From Gonatopus flavifemur (lineage: Eukaryota > Arthropoda > Insecta > Hymenoptera > Dryinidae), in the NCBI GenBank assembly GCA_018340375.1, contig JAFFJZ010000009.1, positions 15,330,501 through 15,394,500 of the forward strand: DNA of 64,000 nt, given 5' to 3'. The position numbers were made by a program, and so were the translations under genes. Every line of letters starts with the position of its first letter. Position 1 is the first letter of the stretch. Positions 18,965-32,600 of the stretch are shown one piece after another. The notes below the pieces were generated by a model. The model worked only from the letters and a program-made list of their open reading frames with translations, was not told the origin of the DNA and searched no databases.

Positions 18965-20620
18965 GAATATATATGCGTATAGCGGCATTTCTTCATAACA
19001 AGTTTTGTGAAAGACTGAGTTCGGACGACGATAGGATTGATGAAATATTGACGATGATGGAAACTCGTGATGGAAATGGAAATAGTTTGGCACTTGCAGC
19101 CGAAGAGAAACATTGGGGCGGACGGAAACTCCCTTTTAAAAATATCAGTTCCACAGACCTGCTAGATTTTCCAGAATGTACAAGAAAGGATCAAATAATG
19201 CTCTTCACTGGGACATATCAATTAAAACAAACCGTCTCATATCTTGCAGAAATGCTAACGGAGGAGAATAAGATGAATATTGGATACTGCAAAGAACGTG
19301 AAGATGTTATAAAAGTACTGGTGCACTCTCGACACAGAAATAGCAAAACATATAAATGCTTCATAGAATATGAGCCCAACGGGACTGGATATTCCAGTAT
19401 TCTTAGATATTGCTGTGACTGCCCTAATGGCAATCGAACTATAGGCTATTGTTCGCATGTAGCAGCCATAATTTCTTATTCATCTCATGCCAGATATCTG
19501 AATAAAATTGTAAGGTCGGCGGAAATATTATCCAAAATGTTCATAAATGATGGAATGACTGTTTGCATTGAAGAAGATTCAGATAACGACGAATAATTAA
19601 CACGTCTAAATCTTTGTTCTTGGCTGTGAATGAATCATCTGAATTTTCAAATAGAAATTTTTTTTTTCTGCTCAAAAATATATGGAAGGCAAAATAAGCG
19701 CATTTTTAATTCAAATACAGTCATGCTTTGATTGAAAAAATGGTAATTGTCAACAGTATAAGTAAGTGCAACTTCAATAGTACTGAGTAATACGCCTCTT
19801 TGGATACTTTTTCATTTAAGAGTCTTGATGAACGATTCTGAGTTCGGCGTTTTCTGGAAGATAAATTATCGTTTCTCATAATCGATCGCATTCAAGCATA
19901 TTCTGTCGGAGATAGATCAGGGAAAAAATAGATTAGATCTAATTAGATCTTATGAGATGAAAAAGAATTGAGAACTGAATATCTGCTTGAATGTACACAA
20001 TGTATTAGTTCAAATTGACACGCATTTAAATGATGGAGCTTTTGAATTCCTTCAAACTCATCAAGATTTGCAGATACTTATTCAGATTCATGGAGATCTA
20101 GATACAGAATGAGGTTTTATAGCCAGACAGATTTTCCCAGATTTATGTGCATTCATTCAAACCTGGGATTATCTCCATTCTTACATTTTTATCCAATTAG
20201 ATCTGGTGAGATCCGGCCAAACTTCTTTTTCCTTGGTCCCTTTCCTCTCGTCACTCAGTACAAACGCGTTTCAAAACATTCTTCGCATTTTAGGATCCGC
20301 AAATCTAAAAAAAATGCCTGATGTGGATGTGAATTGGTGTTTTTCAATTTTTTCAGTGACTTGTCCCACGAGGATTCGAATTTCGTTTCTATCGTGTGGA
20401 AGTACATCGAAAATACATCAAAAACCTGATTTTTATTTTTTGGCACCTCTTGAGGAAATGTCCAAAAAATGCGCTTGTGAGTTACAAAACGCCACCAGAA
20501 TTCAAATTTCGCGCCAAAAAATCTGAAAGAATACCATTTATGCGCATATGGGAAAGCTTTTGATTGGTTCAAACTGCATGTCAAAATGTGGAGTAGGGCC
20601 TGAGATATCAGTAAAACACC
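18965..20620 (+). repeat. Right arm of 1.65 kb inverted repeat
   Basis: The reverse complement of 15855-17501, starting at 18965 (GAATATATATGCG). Scattered substitutions separate the arms, so the duplication is not brand new, or it is only partly homogenised. Confidence 0.8.
18967..19596 (+). pseudogene. Transposase C-terminal fragment with intact SWIM motif
   Basis: A 5'-truncated inverted copy of the last 210 or so residues of the transposase, joined at the codons for IYMRIAAFLHNKF to unrelated sequence. The frame stays open to a stop at 19596 and ends with the same acidic tail (EEDSDNDE). The SWIM signature is complete here: CDC, nine residues, then CSH within a YSSHARY context. The catalytic D, D and E all lie upstream of the break, so this copy cannot be an active transposase. 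The upstream Met near 18925 lies in spacer sequence and is not a credible start. Confidence 0.7.
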
Positions 20621-20629
20621 CCTGTGAAC

Positions 20630-21500
20630 TTAGCCGGCGACTTTGAGGGAAAATTTTTTTTTCCATGCCAAAATGTAGTCCATCGTTTGTACCCCAATGT
20701 ACCGTAACGATTTTTGTTTGTACCCTAAAGGAAAATAAGTTATAGGGGGTTGAAAAAAAAGTTTGCCGGCGACTTTTTCCGATTTGAATGATCTTGGGCT
20801 CATTGGAAGGAGGATGACGCGTAGATGTTTGTACCGATGAGGATTTTTGATTTTACCCCCAGGGAAAAAAGTTAGGGGCGATATGTCCGTTTTGAAGAGA
20901 GATGGAATAATTTTGACTGCGGAATCCGATTCCGGGGTGGGCGCCATTCAAGAATCATGGGTCATATGCCCATTTTATCACGGAGGGAGAGAATGAGGGG
21001 GGGGTAACTTGATTTCAAAGCATAACAAAGGCATCCCGAGAGCGCAATCTGACTTCGGAGGAGGCGCCATTCAACAATCACAATTCATGTACCCACGTTT
21101 CATCAACGGGGAGGGGAATTGTGTGGGGAGGGGGGGGGGATATGTTCCGAAGCTTGACGAGAGTACCCTTACACAAAACCTGATTTCAAGGAGAGCGCCA
21201 TACGACGATTACGGGTGATGTGGCCAGTGCATCACGGAGGATGGGAATGGAGAAGTGGGAGATTGTCTTACGAACAGTTTTCAGTTTGAAGAGAGAGGGG
21301 ATCGCTTCGATTGGGAATGCGATAGGAGTATTCCAACTACGGGAACTGATTACGGAGAGGTCATCATTCGAATCACATAAGATTTTTCGATTCCAACGCC
21401 GTCGGTTCAATAGGGTGAATGGACATATCTCCGGGAATGACAGGTGATGTGTGAGGAGAATAACGGAATGCTGGAATATTGATGGACAAAGCTTTGCTAA
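20630..21500. repeat. Degenerate tandem repeat, period about 130 bp
   Basis: GCCGGCGACTTT occurs at about 20632 and 20763, each followed by TTTGTACC, GATTTTTG and GTTAGGGG-like words in the same order. Further on, GGCGCCATTC-like words with ATCA...CACGG contexts recur at about 20940, 21062 and 21195, and a weaker one near 21355. The copies are strongly diverged. Several short frames cross this region; none is called. Confidence 0.55.
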
Positions 21501-21539
21501 CACTGTCTCGAACGCGACTGCCGAAAGAAAGTGTGATTG

Positions 21540-22440
21540 CTGTAGATGTGCGAGATTCAGCAGAGAATTTTACATGGATCGTTATGTTCCCTACATGCCA
21601 CGAGGTGATTTTGCTGAGTGATGTCGTCTGAACACTAAATCCGGGAGAGCTGTGGAATTTTGGAACTGGAAAACTTGTAGTTCCAGAACTATCGGGAGCT
21701 ATAAAATGACTTAGGAGATTCCGGCGGAAATTCTGCCTGGATCACAATGATCCCCACATGCCAGAGTATGATTCCACCGAGTATCATCGTTTTTACCCCG
21801 AATCCTGATGAGATAGAGCATTTTGAAACTCCTAATCCTGTAATTTCTCAACTTTCGGGAGCTATAAAATGACTTAGGAGATCCCGGCGAGAAATCTGCG
21901 TGAATGACGATGATCACCACCTGCCAGAGTATGATTTCACCGAGTATCATCGTTTGTACCCTAAATCCAGATGAGGTAGAGCATTTTGAAACTCAGAATC
22001 GTGTAATTTTTCAACTTTCGGGAGCTATAAAATGACTTAGGAGATCCCGGCGAAAATTCTTCGTGGATGAAAATGATCCCCACATGCCAGAGTATGATTT
22101 CACTGGATATGATCGTTTGTACCCCAAATCCAGACGAGATACAGCATTTTGAAACTCAGAATCGTGTAATTTTTCAACTTTCGGGTGCTATAAAATGACT
22201 TAGGAGATTCCGGCGGAAATTCTGCCTGGATCACAATGATCCCCACATGCCGGAGTATGTATCCATGAAGTATCATCGTTTGTAACCTGAATCCAGGTGA
22301 GATAGAGCATTTTGAAACTCCTAATCGTGTAATTTTTCAACTTTCGGGAGCTATAAAATGACTTAGGAGAGGCCGGCAAAAATTCTGCGTGGATGACAAT
22401 GATCCTCACATGCCAGAGTATGATTTCACCGGATATCATC
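21540..22440. repeat. Diverged left edge of satellite
   Basis: The first recognisable monomer (about 21540-21698) is heavily mutated but keeps the order ATGCCA, ATCCGGGAGAG, CGGGAGCTATAAAATG. The next four or five monomers are closer to consensus yet are not part of the HOR pattern. Confidence 0.8.
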
Positions 22441-25400
22441 GTTTGTACCCCAAATCTAGATGAGATAGAGCATTTTGAAACTCCTAATCCTGTAATTTTT
22501 CAACTTTCGGGGGCTATAAGATGACTTAGGAGAGTCCGGCAAAATTCTGCGTGGATGAAAATGATCCCCACATGCCAGAGTATGATTCCACCGAGTATCA
22601 TCGTTTGCACCTTGAATCCGAATGAGATAGAGCATTTGAAGTCAAAAAAGTTGTAATTTCGTAACTTTCAGGTGCTATAAAATGACTTAGGAGATTCCGG
22701 CAAAAACTCTGCGTGGATGACAATGATCCCCACATGCCGGAGTACGATTCCACCAGGTATCATCGTTTGTTCCCTGAATCCAGGTGAGATAGAGCATTTT
22801 GAAACTCCTAATCGTGTAATTTTTCAACTTTCGGGAGCTATAAAATGACTTAGGAGAGTCCGGCAAAAATTCTGCGTGGATGACAATGATCATCACATGC
22901 CAGAGTATGATTTCACCGAATATCATCGTTTGTACCCCAAATCTAGATGAGATAGAGCATTTTGAAACTCCTAATCCTGTAATTTTTCAACTTTTGGGAG
23001 CTATAAGATGACTTAGGAGAGTCCGGCAAAATTCTGCGTGGATGAAAATGATCCCCACATGCCAGAGTATGATACCACAGAGTATCATCGTTTGCACCTT
23101 GAATCCGAATGAGATAGAGCATTTGAAGTCAAAAAAGTTGTAATTTCGTAACTTTCAGGTGCTATAAAATGACTTAGGAGATTCCAGCAAAAATTCTGCC
23201 CGGATCCCAATGATCTCCACATGCCAGAGTATGATTTCACCGAGTATCATCGTTTGTACCCTGAATCCAGATGAGATAGAGCATTTTAAAACTCCTAATC
23301 CTGTAATTTTTCAACTTTCGGGAGCTATAAAATGACTTAGGAGAGTCCGGGAAAAATTCTGCGGGAATGAAAATGATCCCCACATGCCAGAGTATGATTC
23401 CACCGAGTATAATCGTTCGTCCCCCAAATCCAGATGAGATGCAGCATTTTGAAAATCATAATCGTGTAATTTTTCAACTTTCGGGAGCTCTAAAATGACT
23501 TAGGAGAGTCCGGCAAAAATTCTGCGTGGATGACAATGATCCCCACATGCCAGAGTATGATTTCATTCAGTCTCATCGTTCGTACCCTGAATCCGAGTGA
23601 GATAGAGCATTTGAAGTCAAAAAAGTTGTAATGTCGTAACTTTCGGGTGCTATAAAATGACTTAGGAGATTCCGGCAAAAATTCTGCCTGAATCACAATG
23701 ATTCTCACATGACAGAGTATGATTCCACCGAGTACCATCGTTTTTACCCAGAATCCTGATGAGATAGAGCATTTTGAAACTCCTAATCCTGTAATTTTTC
23801 AACTTTCGGGAGCTATAAAATGACTTGGGAGATTCCGGCGAGGAGTCTGCGTGGATGACAATGATCTCCGCCTGCCAGAGTATGATTCCACCGAGCATCA
23901 TCGTTTGTACCCTGAATCCAGATGGGATAGAGCATTTTGAAACTCCTCATCCTGTAATTTTTCAAATTTCGGGAGCTATAAAATGACTTAGGAGAGTACG
24001 GCGGAAATTCTGCGCGGATGAAAATGATACCCACATGCCAGAGTATGATTCCACTGGATATGATCGTTTGTCCCCCGAATCCAGAAGAGATACAGCATTT
24101 TGAAACTCACAATCGTGTAATTTTTCAACTTTCGGGTGCTATAAAATGACTTAGGAGATTCCGGCGAAAATTCTGCCTGGATCACAATGATCCTCACATG
24201 CCGGAGTATGATTCCATGAAGTATCATCGTTTGTACCCTGAATCCAGGTGAGATACAGCATTTTGAAACTCCTAATCATGTAATTTTTCAACTTTCGGGA
24301 GCTATAAAATGACTTAGGAGAGTCCGGCAAAGATTCTGTGTGGATGACAATGATCCCCACATGCCAGAGTATGATTTCATCGAATATCATCGTTTGTACC
24401 CCGAATCTAGATGAGATAGAGCATTTTGAAATTCCCAATCCTGTAATTTTTGAACTTTCGGGACCTATAAAATGACTTAGGAGAGTCCGGCAAAATTCTG
24501 CGCGGATGAAAATGATCCTCACATGCCAGAGTATGATTCCACCGGATATCATCGTTTGCACCTTGAATCCGGATGAGATAGAGCATTTGAAGTCAAAAAA
24601 GTTGTAATTTCGTAACTTTCGGGTGCTATAAAATGACTTAGGCGATTCCGGCAAAAATTCTGCCCGGATCCCAATGATCCCCACATGCCAGAGTATGATT
24701 TCACCAAGTATCATCGTTTGTCCCTGAATCCGGATGACATAGAGCATTTTGAAATTCCCAATCCTGTAATTTTTGAACTTTCGGGACCTATAAAATGACT
24801 TAGGAGAGTCCGGCAAAATTCTGCGTGGATGGAAATGATCCTCACATGCCAGAGTATGATTCCACCGAATATCATCGTTTGCAACTTGAATCCGGATGAG
24901 ATAGAGCATTTGAAGTCAAAGAAGTTGTAATTTCGTAACTTTCGGGTGCTATAAAATGACTTAGGAGTTTCCGGCGAAAATTCTGCCTGGATCACGATGA
25001 TCCCCACATGCCAGAGTATGATTTCACCGAGTATCATCGTTTGTACCCCAAATCTAGATGAGATAGAGCATTTTGAAACTCCTAATCCTGTAATTTTTCA
25101 ACTTTCGGGGGCTATAAGATGACTTAGGAGAGTCCGGCAAAATTCTGCGTGGATGAAAATGATCCCCACATGCCAGAGTATGATTCCACCGAGTATCATC
25201 GTTTGCACCTTGAATCCGGATGAGATAGAGCATTTGAAGTCAAAAAAGTTGTAATTTCGTAACTTTCAGGTGCTATAAAATGACTTAGGAGATTCCGGCA
25301 AAAACTCTGCGTGGATGACAATGATCCCCACATGCCGGAGTACGATTTCACCGGGTATCATCGTTTGTACCCGAAATCAAGGTGAGATAGAGCATTTTGA

Positions 25401-27891
25401 AACTCCTAATCGTGTAATTTTTCAACTTTCGGGAGCTATAAAATGACTTAGGAGAGTCCGGCAAAAATTCTGCGTGGATGACAATGATCATCACATGCCA
25501 GAGTATGATTTCACCGAATATCATCGTTTGTACCCCAAATCTAGATGAGATAGAGCATTTTGAAACTCCTAATCCTGTAATTTTTCAACTTTCGGGAGCT
25601 ATAAGATGACTTAGGAGAGTCCGGCAAAATTCTGCGTGGATGAAAATGATCCCCACATGCCAGAGTATGATACCACAGAGTATCATCGTTTGCACCTTGA
25701 ATCCGAATGAGATAGAGCATTTGAAGTCAAAAAAGTTGTAATTTCGTAACTTTCAGGTGCTATAAAATGACTTAGGAGATTCCAGCAAAAATTCTGCCCG
25801 GATCCCAATGATCTCCACATGCCAGAGTATGATTTCACCGAGTATCATCGTTTGTACCCTGAATCCAGATGAGATAGAGCATTTTAAAACTCCTAATCCT
25901 GTAATTTTTCAACTTTCAGGAGCTATAAAATGACTTAGGAGAGTCCGGGAAAAATTCTGCGGGAATGAAAATGATCCCCACATGCCAGAGTATGATTCCA
26001 CCGAGTATAATCGTTCGTCCCCCAAATCCAGATGAGATGCAGCATTTTGAAAATCATAATCGTGTAATTTTTCAACTTTCGGGAGCTCTAAAATGACTTA
26101 GGAGAGTCCGGCAAAAATTCTGCGTGGATGACAATGATCCCCACATGCCAGAGTATGATTTCATTCAGTCTCATCGTTCGTACCCTGAATCCGAGTGAGA
26201 TAGAGCATTTGAAGTCAAAAAAGTTGTAATGTCGTAACTTTCGGGTGCTATAAAATGACTTAGGAGATTCCGGCAAAAATTCTGCCTGAATCACAATGAT
26301 TCTCACATGACAGAGTATGATTCCACCGAGTACCATCGTTTTTACCCAGAATCCTGATGAGATAGAGCATTTTGAAACTCCTAATCCTGTAATTTTTCAA
26401 CTTTCGGGAGCTATAAAATGACTTGGGAGATTCCGGCGAGGAGTCTGCGTGGATGACAATGATCTCCGCCTGCCAGAGTATGATTCCACCGAGCATCATC
26501 GTTTGTACCCTGAATCCAGATGGGATAGAGCATTTTGAAACTCCTTATCCTGTAATTTTTCAAATTTCGGGAGCTATAAAATGACTTAGGAGAGTACGGC
26601 GGAAATTCTGCGCGGATGAAAATGATACCCACATGCCAGAGTATGATTCCACTGGATATGATCGTTTGTACCCCGAATCCAGAAGAGATACAGCATTTTG
26701 AAACTCACAATCGTGTAATTTTTCAACTTTCGGGTGCTATAAAATGACTTAGGAGATTCCGGCGAAAATTCTGCCTGGATCACAATGATCCTCACATGCC
26801 GGAGTATGATTCCATCAAGTATCATCGTTTGTACCCTGAATCCAGGTGAGATACAGCATTTTGAATCTCCTAATCATGTAATTTTTCAACTTTCGGGAGC
26901 TATAAAATGACTTAGGAGAGTCCGGCAAAGATTCTGTGTGGATGACAATGATCCCCACATGCCAGAGTATGATTTCATCGAATATCATCGTTTGTACCCC
27001 GAATCTAGATGAGATAGAGCATTTTGAAATTCCCAATCCTGTAATTTTTGAACTTTCGGGACCTATAAAATGACTTAGGAGAGTCCGGCAAAATTCTGCG
27101 CGGATGAAAATGATCCTCACATGCCAGAGTATGATTCCACCGGATATCATCGTTTGCACCTTGAATCCGGATGAGATAGAGCATTTGAAGTCAAAAAAGT
27201 TGTAATTTCGTAACTTTCGGGTGCTATAAAATGACTTAGGCGATTCCGGCAAAAATTCTGCCCGGATCCCAATGATCCCCACATGCCAGAGTATGATTTC
27301 ACCAAGTATCATCGTTTGTCCCTGAATCCGGATGACATAGAGCATTTTGAAATTCCCAATCCTGTAATTTTTGAACTTTCGGGACCTATAAAATGACTTA
27401 GGAGAGTCCGGCAAAATTCTGCGTGGATGGAAATGATCCTCACATGCCAGAGTATGATTCCACCGAATATCATCGTTTGCAACTTGAATCCGGATGAGAT
27501 AGAGCATTTGAAGTCAAAGAAGTTGTAATTTCGTAACTTTCGGGTGCTATAAAATGACTTAGGAGTTTCCGGCGAAAATTCTGCCTGGATCACGATGATC
27601 CTCACATGCCAGAGTATGATTTCACCGAGTATCATCGTTTGTACCCCAAATCTAGATGAGATAGAGCATTTTGAAACTCCTAATCCTGTAATTTTTCAAC
27701 TTTCGGGGGCTATAAGATGACTTAGGAGAGTCCGGCAAAATTCTGCGTGGATGAAAATGATCCCCACATGCCAGAGTATGATTCCACCGAGTATCATCGT
27801 TTGCACCTTGAATCCGGATGAGATAGAGCATTTGAAGTCAAAAAAGTTGTAATTTCGTAACTTTCAGGTGCTATAAAATGACTTAGGAGAT

Positions 27892-29665
27892 TGCGGCAAA
27901 ACTCTGCGTGGATGACAATGATCCCCACATGCCGGAGTACGATTTCACCGGGTATCATCGTTTGTTCCCTGAATCCAGGTGAGATAGAGCATTTTGAAAC
28001 TCCTAATCGTGTAATTTTTCAACTTTCGGGAGCTATAAAATGACTTAGGAGAGTCCGGCAAAAATTCTGCGTGGATGACAATGATCATCACATGCCAGAG
28101 TATGATTTCACCGAATATCATCGTTTGTACCCCAAATCTAGATGAGATAGAGCATTTTGAAACTCCTAATCCTGTAATTTTTCAACTTTCGGGAGCTATA
28201 AGATGACTTAGGAGAGTCCGGCAAAATTCTGCGTGGATGAAAATGATCCCCACATGCCAGAGTATGATACCACAGAGTATCATCGTTTGCACCTTGAATC
28301 CGAATGAGATAGAGCATTTGAAGTCAAAAAAGTTGTAATTTCGTAACTTTCAGGTGCTATAAAATGACTTAGGAGATTCCAGCAAAAATTCTGCCCGGAT
28401 CCCAATGATCTCCACATGCCAGAGTATGATTTCACCGAGTATCATCGTTTGTACCCTGAATCCAGATGAGATAGAGCATTTTAAAACTCCTAATCCTGTA
28501 ATTTTTCAACTTTCGAGCTATAAAATGACTTAGGAGAGTCCGGGAAAAATTCTGCGGGAATGAAAATGATCCCCACATGCCAGAGTATGATTCCACCGAG
28601 TATAATCGTTCGTCCCCCAAATCCAGATGAGATGCAGCATTTTGAAAATCATAATCGTGTAATTTTTCAAATTTCGGGAGCTATAAAATGACTTAGGAGA
28701 GTCCGGCAAAAATTCTGCGTGGATGACAATGATCCCCACATGCCAGAGTATGATTTCATTCAGTCTCATCGTTCGTACCCTGAATCCGAGTGAGATAGAG
28801 CATTTTGAAATTCCCAATCCTGTAATTTTTGAACTTTCGGGACCTATAAAATGACTTAGGAGAGTCCGGCAAAATTCTGCGCGGATGAAAATGATCCTCA
28901 CATGCCAGAGTATGATTCCACCGGATATCATCGTTTGCACCTTGAATCCGGATGAGATAGAGCATTTGAAGTCAAAAAAGTTGTAATTTCGTAACTTTCG
29001 GGTGCTATAAAATGACTTAGGCGATTCCGGCAAAAATTCTGCCCGGATCCCAATGATCCCCACATGCCAGAGTATGATTTCACCAAGTATCATCGTTTGT
29101 CCCTGAATCCGGATGACATAGAGCATTTTGAAATTCCCAATCCTGTAATTTTTGAACTTTCGGGACCTATAAAATGACTTAGGAGAGTCCGGCAAAATTC
29201 TGCGTGGATGGAAATGATCCTCACATGCCAGAGTATGATTCCACCGAATATCATCGTTTGCAACTTGAATCCGGATGAGATAGAGCATTTGAAGTCAAAG
29301 AAGTTGTAATTTCGTAACTTTCGGGTGCTATAAAATGACTTAGGAGTTTCCGGCGAAAATTCTGCCTGGATCACGATGATCCCCACATGCCAGAGTATGA
29401 TTTCACCGAGTATCATCGTTTGTACCCCAAATCTAGATGAGATAGAGCATTTTGAAACTCCTAATCCTGTAATTTTTCAACTTTCGGGGGCTATAAGATG
29501 ACTTAGGAGAGTCCGGCAAAATTCTGCGTGGATGAAAATGATCCCCACATGCCAGAGTATGATTCCACCGAGTATCATCGTTTGCACCTTGAATCCGGAT
29601 GAGATAGAGCATTTGAAGTCAAAAAAGTTGTAATTTCGTAACTTTCAGGTGCTATAAAATGACTT
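27892..29665. repeat. 11-mer HOR unit 1
   Basis: A short HOR unit. The junction monomer at about 28740-28830 joins a CATTCAGTCTC monomer directly to TTGAAATTCCCAATCC, skipping five monomers present in the 16-mer. Confidence 0.85.
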
Positions 29666-32600
29666 AGGAGATTCCGGCAAAAACTCTGCGTGGATGACAA
29701 TGATCCCCACATGCCGGAGTACGATTCCACCAGGTATCATCGTTTGTTCCCTGAATCCAGGTGAGATAGAGCATTTTGAAACTCCTAATCGTGTAATTTT
29801 TCAACTTTCGGGAGCTATAAAATGACTTAGGAGAGTCCGGCAAAAATTCTGCGTGGATGACAATGATCATCACATGCCAGAGTATGATTTCACCGAATAT
29901 CATCGTTTGTACCCCAAATCTAGATGAGATAGAGCATTTTGAAACTCCTAATCCTGTAATTTTTCAACTTTTGGGAGCTATAAGATGACTTAGGAGAGTC
30001 CGGCAAAATTCTGCGTGGATGAAAATGATCCCCACATGCCAGAGTATGATACCACAGAGTATCATCGTTTGCACCTTGAATCCGAATGAGATAGAGCATT
30101 TGAAGTCAAAAAAGTTGTAATTTCGTAACTTTCAGGTGCTATAAAATGACTTAGGAGATTCCAGCAAAAATTCTGCCCGGATCCCAATGATCTCCACATG
30201 CCAGAGTATGATTTCACCGAGTATCATCGTTTGTACCCTGAATCCAGATGAGATAGAGCATTTTAAAACTCCTAATCCTGTAATTTTTCAACTTTCGGGA
30301 GCTATAAAATGACTTAGGAGAGTCCGAAAAATTCTGCGGGAATGAAAATGATCCCCACATGCCAGAGTATGATTCCACCGAGTATAATCGTTCGTCCCCA
30401 AATCCAGATGAGATGCAGCATTTTGAAAATCATAATCGTGTAATTTTTCAACTTTCAGGAGCTCTAAAATGACTTAGGAGAGTCCGGCAAAAATTCTGCG
30501 TGGATGACAATGATCCCCACATGCCAGAGTATGATTTCATTCAGTCTCATCGTTCGTACCCTGAATCCGAGTGAGATAGAGCATTTGAAGTCAAAAAAGT
30601 TGTAATGTCGTAACTTTCGGGTGCTATAAAATGACTTAGGAGATTCCGGCAAAAATTCTGCCTGAATCACAATGATTCTCACATGACAGAGTATGATTCC
30701 ACCGAGTACCATCGTTTTTACCCAGAATCCTGATGAGATAGAGCATTTTGAAACTCCTAATCCTGTAATTTTTCAACTTTCGGGAGCTATAAAATGACTT
30801 GGGAGATTCCGGCGAGGAGTCTGCGTGGATGACAATGATCTCCGCCTGCCAGAGTATGATTCCACCGAGCATCATCGTTTGTACCCTGAATCCAGATGGG
30901 ATAGAGCATTTTGAAACTCCTCATCCTGTAATTTTTCAAATTTCGGGAGCTATAAAATGACTTAGGAGAGTACGGCGGAAATTCTGCGCGGATGAAAATG
31001 ATACCCACATGCCAGAGTATGATTCCACTGGATATGATCGTTTGTCCCCCGAATCCAGAAGAGATACAGCATTTTGAAACTCACAATCGTGTAATTTTTC
31101 AACTTTCGGGTGCTATAAAATGACTTAGGAGATTCCGGCGAAAATTCTGCCTGGATCACAATGATCCTCACATGCCGGAGTATGATTCCATGAAGTATCA
31201 TCGTTTGTACCCTGAATCCAGGTGAGATACAGCATTTTGAAACTCCTAATCATGTAATTTTTCAACTTTCAGGAGCTATAAAATGACTTAGGAGAGTCCG
31301 GCAAAGATTCTGTGTGGATGACAATGATCCCCACATGCCAGAGTATGATTTCATCGAATATCATCGTTTGTACCCCGAATCTAGATGAGATAGAGCATTT
31401 TGAAATTCCCAATCCTGTAATTTTTGAACTTTCGGGACCTATAAAATGACTTAGGAGAGTCCGGCAAAATTCTGCGCGGATGAAAATGATCCTCACATGC
31501 CAGAGTATGATTCCACCGGATATCATCGTTTGCACCTTGAATCCGGATGAGATAGAGCATTTGAAGTCAAAAAAGTTGTAATTTCGTAACTTTCGGGTGC
31601 TATAAAATGACTTAGGCGATTCCGGCAAAAATTCTGCCCGGATCCCAATGATCCCCACATGCCAGAGTATGATTTCACCAAGTATCATCGTTTGTAACCA
31701 GAATCATGATGACATAGAGCATTTTGAAATTCCCAATCCTGTAATTTTTGAACTTTCGGGACCTATAAAATGACTTAGGAGAGTCCGGCAAAATTCTGCG
31801 TGGATGGAAATGATCCTCACATGCCAGAGTATGATTCCACCGAATATCATCGTTTGCAACTTGAATCCGGATGAGATAGAGCATTTGAAGTCAAAGAAGT
31901 TGTAATTTCGTAACTTTCGGGTGCTATAAAATGACTTAGGAGTTTCCGGCGAAAATTCTGCCTGGATCACGATGATCCCCACATGCCAGAGTATGATTTC
32001 ACCGAGTATCATCGTTTGTACCCCAAATCTAGATGAGATAGAGCATTTTGAAACTCCTAATCCTGTAATTTTTCAACTTTCGGGGGCTATAAGATGACTT
32101 AGGAGAGTCCGGCAAAATTCTGCGTGGATGAAAATGATCCCCACATGCCAGAGTATGATTCCACCGAGTATCATCGTTTGCACCTTGAATCCGGATGAGA
32201 TAGAGCATTTGAAGTCAAAAAAGTTGTAATTTCGTAACTTTCAGGTGCTATAAAATGACTTAGGAGATTCCGGCAAAAACTCTGCGTGGATGACAATGAT
32301 CCCCACATGCCGGAGTACGATTTCACCGGGTATCATCGTTTGTTCCTGAATCCAGGTGAGATAGAGCATTTTGAAACTCCTAATCGTGTAATTTTTCAAC
32401 TTTCAGGAGCTATAAAATGACTTAGGAGAGTCCGGCAAAATTCTGCGTGGATGACAATGATCATCACATGCCAGAGTATGATTTCACCGAATATCATCGT
32501 TTGTACCCCAAATCTAGATGAGATAGAGCATTTTGAAACTCCTAATCCTGTAATTTTTCAACTTTCGGGAGCTATAAGATGACTTAGGAGAGTCCGGCAA

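Larger units (their letters stand above)
15855..20620. mobile_element. Inverted duplication of a DDE_Tnp_4/SWIM transposon
   Basis: Two arms of about 1.65 kb (about 15855-17501 and 18965-20620) are reverse complements of each other at high identity, around a spacer of about 1.46 kb. Both outer ends are the 3' side of the same transposon and start near CTGATATCTCAGGCCCTACT. The transposase reads inward-to-outward in both arms. The left unit keeps most of the gene; the right unit keeps only its last third. No target duplication was found just outside 15855 and 20620, so the exact termini are uncertain. Confidence 0.75.
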
